A DNA stretch of 35,652 nucleotides from a virus. A program made the translations under genes and the position numbers. The stretch lies in the IMG/VR virus record IMGVR_UViG_3300007542_000076, positions 1 to 35,652 of that record. One strand, given 5' to 3'. Shown piece by piece: positions 31,672 through 35,652 of this stretch (position 1 is the first letter of the stretch; every line of letters starts with the position of its first letter). The notes beneath the pieces were generated by a model. The model worked only from the letters and a program-made list of their open reading frames with translations, ran no database searches and was not told where the DNA came from.

Positions 31672-31713
31672 CAATATACGCACAATGTTTGAATCTTGCA
31701 ACTATTATTCAAA
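31672..31713 (-). promoter_or_regulatory. Repeated early promoter-operator, copy 4
   Basis: TATATTG (31672-31678), arms TTTGAAT/ATTCAAA at 31688-31694 and 31707-31713. The leader CAGT precedes the ATG at 31667. The repeat continues to about 31743 and includes the end of the next gene upstream. Confidence 0.85.
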
Positions 31714-31726
31714 GAATTAACAAATT

Positions 31727-32245
31727 TTAACATTTGCGCACTATCGGCGAAACAATGGCGTGCCGTCGAATTATGTCGGACCTCAGCTTCTTATCGGCTG
31801 CGCTGTACTGGGTGGCTTTCTGCAGTAACGGCAGGAAACCGTCGGACCACTTACGAAAGTTTGCATAGCTGCGCAACTCCGGCAGGTCCTTATTTCGTAC
31901 ACCGTACAACGGCAGCAAGGCGCCAGGCTTTTCCTGTTGAGGTTCTTCGGTTTCTGCGTACAGAACTATCGAACTGATTATGAAAAATACATTTTCCTGT
32001 TCGTATGGCTTGAAGCCGGACCGGTACAACGGCTGTTTGAACACACATTTATTCGTGCTGAGGTCCAGAAAATTAAAACCTTTGGGCGAGGTCTGTATAA
32101 ACGCAGCGCGGATCTGCTTTGCTTTTTTGGTTCGGTTGCCTAGCACATACGTGCGGCCCAGGGTTAAATTGTACGGCGTCCGGGTTTGTTGGAAATTACG
32201 CCACTTTACGTTTTTGCCCCGTGCGGGCACTTCTGTTAGTTTCAT
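31727..32245 (-). CDS. Hypothetical protein
   Basis: 172 residues, no family recognised. It is basic overall with many aromatic residues (GRTYVLGNRTKKAKQIRAAF; NFLDLSTNKCVFKQPLYRSG; VFFIISSIVLYAETEE). The C-terminal ~12 residues are encoded within the extended repeat around promoter copy 4, including the TAA stop. It starts four bases after the stop of the 178-residue gene. Confidence 0.6.
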   Translation of the reverse strand: MKLTEVPARGKNVKWRNFQQTRTPYNLTLGRTYVLGNRTKKAKQIRAAFIQTSPKGFNFLDLSTNKCVFKQPLYRSGFKPYEQENVFFIISSIVLYAETEEPQQEKPGALLPLYGVRNKDLPELRSYANFRKWSDGFLPLLQKATQYSAADKKLRSDIIRRHAIVSPIVRKC

Positions 32246-32249
32246 GGTC

Positions 32250-32786
32250 CTACGCTTTTCGGGTTACGGTGTCACGGTAGAACTGCGGCCAGTTAGCCTC
32301 TATTTCTAAAAGCGTGTAAGCGCGGCCCGAACTAGTCGCAGCAGGTTTGCGCAGTATGTAGGCACGCAGCACAGAAAAATCGAAGGGGCTTAACTCCGTT
32401 TCCTTTTTAAGTATCTCGGGAATTAAAGCATCTATGCTGACTATCGAAAACCCTTTCATACTTTTCGGATCGCCGGAACCTTCGTTAACGTTAAAAGCTT
32501 CGATGCACATTCTTGGGTATGGGTCGCCGTGTGGGCGATGCGTGTGCAGTTGCACGGCTTCGGCTGTCATTCTTTCATGGACTACGCGAAGCAGTTCTAG
32601 TTCCGCAGCAGTGCCCTTCCATTTCTGGGGTAGTCTATATTCGTCGAAATAACACCCGCGACAATCTTCTGCAGTTAGTACGCTTTTGTACTGGCGCAGT
32701 TCATGTGCCGGGCTTTGGTGGTTCATTTTCTCGGTTGCTCGTGGTCCTATACCTACGAGTGCTATTAAAGATACGTGCTGTTTCAT
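32250..32786 (-). CDS. Hypothetical protein
   Basis: 178 residues, no family recognised. Notable parts are an LTAEDCRGCYFDEYRLPQKW segment with a Cys pair, a His-rich VQLHTHRPHGDPYPRMC segment, and the helical PFDFSVLRAYILRKPAA. It starts in an ATGA overlap with the preceding stop (32783-32786). A second in-frame ATG at 32726 is possible. Confidence 0.6.
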   Translation of the reverse strand: MKQHVSLIALVGIGPRATEKMNHQSPAHELRQYKSVLTAEDCRGCYFDEYRLPQKWKGTAAELELLRVVHERMTAEAVQLHTHRPHGDPYPRMCIEAFNVNEGSGDPKSMKGFSIVSIDALIPEILKKETELSPFDFSVLRAYILRKPAATSSGRAYTLLEIEANWPQFYRDTVTRKA

Positions 32787-33136
32787 AATTCGAATTTAGT
32801 CTGTTTGATTTTTCTAAGGTTTTCTTTCATGCGCCCAAAGCGCGTTTTTAGTTCTGGTAAAGGCATAGGCAAATCGCGTCCGGCTGTCCAGGCTTGGAAG
32901 CCCTCTGCAATTTCCGCCGCGTCTTCGAACATGTCTAATAGCGTGCGCGGCTGCAGTTCGAAAATCGCATCTATCTCGACAGCTTCCGAGAATAGTTCGA
33001 CGGCCGCTTTTGATTCTGAGCCAGACACGACGGCGATTTTTTCGTGCTCGATGTGGAATTCTTTTTCGTTAATGCGCCAAAGCGTGTAAACGTCCGCACC
33101 CTCGTGCTTCACTGTGTTTGATTTTTTAAGATTCAT
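32783..33136 (-). CDS. Hypothetical protein
   Basis: 117 residues from ATG at 33136; a longer frame to 33175 would overlap the DUF3560 gene end. A beta-like N-terminal half (DVYTLWRINEKEFHIEHEKI; AVVSGSESKAAVELFSEA) precedes helices and a basic end (KTRFGRMKENLRKIKQTKFE). No family recognised. Confidence 0.6.
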   Translation of the reverse strand: MNLKKSNTVKHEGADVYTLWRINEKEFHIEHEKIAVVSGSESKAAVELFSEAVEIDAIFELQPRTLLDMFEDAAEIAEGFQAWTAGRDLPMPLPELKTRFGRMKENLRKIKQTKFEL

Positions 33137-33165
33137 ACTTGTGTTTGTTATGCGGCTGCGCGGGT

Positions 33166-33855
33166 CTAGGACCACAAGCGCTGCGCCAGTTTAACTTTCT
33201 TGGTTAATTCCTTTACTTTCTTATTTGCGTAGCTTAGAGACATGCTGTGCGCACGTTCAATGGTTCCGGCTTTCATGCCTGCGTGCTGTGCTTTTGCTTC
33301 TTCCAGTAAGTGTTCGAAGTACTCCAAAGATTCCGGCATTGATAAGTCGATCTTATTCGCCTGGGCCTTCCAGTACTCCGCTTTGCTTAGGTGGCTTTCT
33401 GCCTTGTCGCGAAGTTCGATATTCTTGTCCATTGCTGCAGTCGCATTCGCTATCGCGCGGCGGTGTCTTCTTTCGCTGTGGTGACCCACTAGAATAGGTT
33501 GACCGAAAGGTATTCCGCTTTTGCTTTCGCTAAGGTCCGAAGCTGCGAAGCGTTCGTCTGCTTTGGTGCTCGCTGAGGTTGCCCAAGATTCCAGGCGTTC
33601 AGCTTTTGCCTTTGCGCGTTCCTGCGAGTTGTAACCGTCTGCACGCACGATTGAGTAGTGGAAGAAACCGTCTTTTACTCCTATAGAATTGAATACGATA
33701 CATTCGTGCTCGGTTCCGTATCTGGTAGTAAGCGTGATCGTGGCCCCTTTTTCATGCTGTTGCGGGCATCTGGCTATGAAGACATTCGGCGCGAATTTTT
33801 TGTACGTATTTTCTGTCGCTGTTCCTTGGTCCTGTGTGTCTGTTGCGTTATTCAT
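33166..33855 (-). CDS. DUF3560 protein
   Basis: 229 residues. The central part matches DUF3560: a charged helix with repeated Ala/Glu/Arg (QERAKAKAERLESWATSAST), the signature GIPFGQPILVGHHSERRHRR (114-133), then a helix with MDKNIELRDKAESHLSKAEY. Such proteins are common on phages and plasmids of Bacteroidota, and their biochemical role is not established. The N-terminal ~75 residues form a beta-like segment (ATITLTTRYGTEHECIVFNS). Confidence 0.8.
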   Translation of the reverse strand: MNNATDTQDQGTATENTYKKFAPNVFIARCPQQHEKGATITLTTRYGTEHECIVFNSIGVKDGFFHYSIVRADGYNSQERAKAKAERLESWATSASTKADERFAASDLSESKSGIPFGQPILVGHHSERRHRRAIANATAAMDKNIELRDKAESHLSKAEYWKAQANKIDLSMPESLEYFEHLLEEAKAQHAGMKAGTIERAHSMSLSYANKKVKELTKKVKLAQRLWS

Positions 33856-33909
33856 TTTTAGTTTTGTTTTTATGAGTGAGTAAAAAATTATCTGTTTTGG
33901 TGCTGAGGT

Positions 33910-34143
33910 CTACGCTAAGTTGTCCACTATCGCTTCGACCTTTATTCCGCCGCGTCGGTTCATGTAGTGCGGATTGGTTAAAGTGCTTTTGCTTAACATG
34001 ATGTTGTGCTTTTTTCCTTTGTAGGTGTGAAAGCCTTTGTAGTACTTCGGCGTTTCTTCTGTGACAGTCATTGCTACTGTGTGCATGTGCACTACTGTTC
34101 CTACTTTTATGTTCTTCTGGGTTGCTTGTATCATCGTTTTCAT
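33910..34143 (-). CDS. Small beta-rich hypothetical protein, first gene of the early arm
   Basis: 77 residues from ATG at 34143. The start is set by promoter copy 5 directly upstream. The sequence alternates strand-like segments (VGTVVHMHTVAMTVTEETPK; TYKGKKHNIMLSKSTL) and basic residues, suggesting a small beta-barrel. No family recognised. As the first gene after the divergent region it would be among the earliest expressed. Confidence 0.6.
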   Translation of the reverse strand: MKTMIQATQKNIKVGTVVHMHTVAMTVTEETPKYYKGFHTYKGKKHNIMLSKSTLTNPHYMNRRGGIKVEAIVDNLA

Positions 34144-34147
34144 ACTG

Positions 34148-34189
34148 CAATGTACGCACAATGTTTGAATCTTGCAACTATTATTCATT
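34148..34189 (-). promoter_or_regulatory. Repeated early promoter-operator, copy 5 (diverged)
   Basis: TACATTG (34148-34154) instead of TATATTG, GTTGC retained, ATTCAAA half-site at 34164-34170. The outer arm is degenerate (minus-strand AATGAAT in place of TTTGAAT). The leader CAGT precedes the ATG at 34143. It drives the whole early arm. Confidence 0.7.
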
Positions 34190-34232
34190 TAATTTTTGTT
34201 AAATAAACAAGAAAACAATAAAAGTGCGCTTT

Positions 34233-34477
34233 GTTTACTTTCTTGTTTACGCGTGCACGCACCATAAAACCTGGAAAATCTGTATAAGTAAACAAGTAAA
34301 CAATAAAATAAGCCTTTAACTTTATATTATTACTTTTAGTAGTAAATTAGCGTATAAATATAGGATATTACGTATATATCGCATAAAGGTTTTTCGTTTG
34401 TTTATTCGTTTACTTGTTTACTTTTCGCCTACAAGCCCCGCCACCACTGGAAAACAAAGCTAAACAAGAAAGTAAAC
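34233..34477. repeat. Nested, centre-symmetric inverted repeats
   Basis: Four sites: GTTTACTTTCTTGTTTAC (34233-34250), GTAAACAAGTAAAC (34288-34301), GTTTACTTGTTTAC (34408-34421) and CTAAACAAGAAAGTAAAC (34460-34477). The inner two are exact inverted copies. The outer two match at 17 of 18 bases. Both pairs share the same centre, 34354.5 and 34355. Further single TAAACAAG-like motifs lie at about 34203 and 34394. Confidence 0.9.
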
Positions 34478-34524
34478 GATAGTTTAGCATTGTTTCGCCG
34501 GTGGTCTATCGGGAATATTTTGCA

Positions 34525-34532
34525 TATATTTG
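34525..34532 (+). promoter_or_regulatory. Late-arm promoter element
   Basis: TATATTTG, a full match to the Bacteroidota -7 consensus, six bases before the ATG at 34539. No clear TTG stands at the usual distance, and the early operator half-site is absent. Confidence 0.55.
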
Positions 34533-34538
34533 GACTGT

Positions 34539-34964
34539 ATGCAGCACGAAAAATTATATAGAATAGCGAGTAACAGACACGGCCAATTGAACCGCGACGT
34601 AGTGCACGACACGTTCTGCCAGTTCGGCGAAGACCTACCCAATACGGCCTACCTTCGAACCTGCATAAATAACGCGAAGCCGGAACCTTTACAGGAACGC
34701 TTCGACGCGAACCAAATCGAACTAGACCAAAACGCGGACCCGTTCTTCGACGAAAGCCTGTACAGACAATTGCTTCCGGTCCTGGATTCGATACGCGAAA
34801 AGTACACGCGCGAAGTAGATACCTTTCTAGCTTGTAAAGTGAACGGCTCAATGCAGGCCTTTTCCGAGCGGTCCGGCATATCGAAATCGGTATTGGAGAA
34901 AATATGTAACTTTGTTAAATATGAAATACTTACAGAATTTTACCGACTACAGAACCTGGATTGA
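34539..34964 (+). CDS. Sigma-70-like regulator at the head of the late arm
   Basis: 141 residues from ATG at 34539. A TTG start at 34530 would lie inside the promoter. Residues ~1-50 resemble sigma region 2 (EKLYRIASNRHGQLNRDVVHDTF, then NTAYLRTCINN). The C-terminal part resembles region 4, with a helix-turn-helix (SMQAFSERSGISKSVLEKIC at about 106-125). Bacteroidota phages often carry such a short sigma-like protein before the terminase genes, where it may activate late transcription. The similarity is moderate, so it could be another HTH protein. Confidence 0.5.
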   Translation: MQHEKLYRIASNRHGQLNRDVVHDTFCQFGEDLPNTAYLRTCINNAKPEPLQERFDANQIELDQNADPFFDESLYRQLLPVLDSIREKYTREVDTFLACKVNGSMQAFSERSGISKSVLEKICNFVKYEILTEFYRLQNLD

Positions 34965-35199
34965 AACACCGACCTACAAAGTAGGCCTGCTTTTCATCTT
35001 CATTGTTTTTGTACTGGTGTACAGGCTAGGCGTTAATCGTTGGCTGTATCTCAATTATCCAAAACTAAAAAAGCGTAAAATTATCTACTGTTCTACCTGC
35101 TTTGCCTTCTGGCTTACTTTGCTAATATCGCAGAATCTTGTAATCTCGGCTACGGCCTTTTTAATCTATAATTTATATGAAAAGAATAACAACAATTGA
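34921..35199 (+). CDS. Small membrane protein with CxxCxxFW motif
   Basis: 92 residues from ATG at 34921. There are two membrane segments, about 20-36 (VGLLFIFIVFVLVYRLG) and a second around 60-80, and between them IIYCSTCFAFWLTLL. The CxxCxxFW motif at the start of a membrane helix occurs in small phage membrane proteins found next to sigma-like genes in Bacteroidota phages. The function is unknown. It overlaps the preceding gene by 44 bases and the next by 23. Confidence 0.65.
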   Translation: MKYLQNFTDYRTWIETPTYKVGLLFIFIVFVLVYRLGVNRWLYLNYPKLKKRKIIYCSTCFAFWLTLLISQNLVISATAFLIYNLYEKNNNN

Positions 35200-35652
35200 T
35201 GCGGACATCGAAACGCTTCAACCGAAATTCGAACTAGGTACACACGACTGGACCAAAGACGAAAAACTGTGCATCGAATCTGCCTATTTCGCGATCACAA
35301 AAGTAACGACAGGAAAAGGCCGAACGGTAGACCTAGGCTGCGCCGAGTGCGTTTCTTCTGCGGCTCAAATTGTGAAAAACTACATAGCTTTGGTTGAGAC
35401 TGCAGAAGCTGCAGAGAACGAAACAAAAACGCTTCGAGTTCTTCCGCCTTCACACAATTGGAAAGACACGCACAAAACGATCGACGCGGAAGCTGAGCGC
35501 GTAGGGTGTGAATTCCCGGAAGACGTCACACGAAAGGACGATAAAATCACGCACCTGGAAGCGTTCATCGTAGAGCACCCATACGCAGACGAAGACCAGG
35601 ACGACGAAGACCAGGACGACGAAGACCAGGACGACGAAGACCAGGACGACGA
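35177..35652 (+). CDS. HeH/SAP-like protein with acidic repeat tail, N-terminal part
   Basis: The ATG at 35177 opens a frame that runs off the window end and finishes at 91-93. Residues 1-85 are helical with a Cys pair (LGCAECVSSAAQ), a layout common upstream of terminase genes in Bacteroidota phages. Residues ~105-135 (DAEAERVGCEFPEDVTRKDD, then ITHLEAFI) resemble a HeH/SAP-type nucleic-acid-binding motif. The C-terminus is a tail of QDDED repeats. Its place just before the terminase genes suggests a link with packaging or late regulation, but this is inferred. Confidence 0.75.
   Translation, partial: MKRITTIDADIETLQPKFELGTHDWTKDEKLCIESAYFAITKVTTGKGRTVDLGCAECVSSAAQIVKNYIALVETAEAAENETKTLRVLPPSHNWKDTHKTIDAEAERVGCEFPEDVTRKDDKITHLEAFIVEHPYADEDQDDEDQDDEDQDDEDQDD
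35597..35652 (+). repeat. 15-bp coding minisatellite, right end; terminal overlap
   Basis: Three complete 15-bp units and 11 bases of a fourth, identical to bases 1-56. This overlap closes the molecule into a circle. It is either an assembly overlap of a circularly permuted genome or the result of repeat collapse. Confidence 0.95.

Larger units (their letters stand above)
34190..34538 (+). other. Divergent intergenic region, candidate replication origin or switch
   Basis: About 350 bases without a gene, strongly AT-rich in the middle (34300-34400). It contains the array of inverted TAAACAAG-type repeats at 34233-34477 and the late promoter at its right edge. It separates the leftward early arm from the rightward late arm, the usual place for a replication origin or a regulatory switch. 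Confidence 0.6.

Noticed and set aside
33848-34177. 109-codon open frame on the minus strand overlapping the first early gene
   Set aside because: It runs through the promoter-operator and has unlike-protein composition; the frame at 33910-34143 fits the promoter and is beta-rich and coherent.
31068-34189. Spaced repeats that could suggest a CRISPR array
   Set aside because: The repeated units are promoter-operator blocks in front of genes, with gene-length and unequal spacing; no spacer structure.

Overview
The window looks like a complete genome of a tailed phage (siphovirus-like) infecting a member of the Bacteroidota. The host assignment rests on promoters of the Bacteroidota type (TTG about 20 bases upstream of TAnnTTTG), on the near absence of Shine-Dalgarno sequences in front of genes, and on structural and replication proteins resembling those of Bacteroidota phages. 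The first 56 bases repeat the last 56 bases inside a 15-bp minisatellite, and one gene runs off the right end and finishes at the left end. The molecule is therefore circular or circularly permuted, with about 35,596 unique bases. I see no integrase, tRNA or CRISPR array.

The genome has two opposed transcription arms leaving one AT-rich intergenic region (34190-34538). The rightward (late) arm starts at 34539 with a sigma-like regulator, a small membrane protein and an acidic-repeat protein. It crosses the window ends and continues with terminase small and large subunits, a frameshifted tail assembly chaperone, an HK97 gp10-like protein, two tail/baseplate proteins, the tape measure, a prohead protease-scaffold, the major capsid protein, the tail tube, a terminator, the portal, connectors, a tail completion protein and a holin candidate (ends 14977). 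One small gene (8593-8772, DUF3820-like) is inserted in reverse with its own early-type promoter, like a moron.

The leftward (early) arm runs from 34143 down to 14974. It first encodes about 17 small, mostly unknown proteins (27.5-34.1 kb), including a DUF3560 protein, a PAPS-reductase-like PP-loop protein and two Cys-rich proteins. Next come a secreted lipoprotein and an HTH regulator, then a replication module: DUF2800 nuclease, DUF2815 ssDNA-binding protein, MazG-like enzyme, family A DNA polymerase, primase-VirE helicase, VRR-NUC nuclease and SNF2-like helicase. It ends with lysis genes: an amidase and a candidate unimolecular spanin. Endolysin and spanin thus lie on the early strand while the holin candidate lies on the late strand, converging on a shared CTAG stop.

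The most interesting signals are regulatory. A promoter family with a fixed TTTGAAT/ATTCAAA inverted repeat recurs across the early arm and in front of the moron, often only four bases from the ATG. The divergent region contains four TAAACAAG-type repeats arranged symmetrically around one centre, a candidate origin or switch. A 67-bp hairpin element is duplicated on both sides of the mazG-like gene. A -1 frameshift site (T TTT TTG) lies in the chaperone gene.
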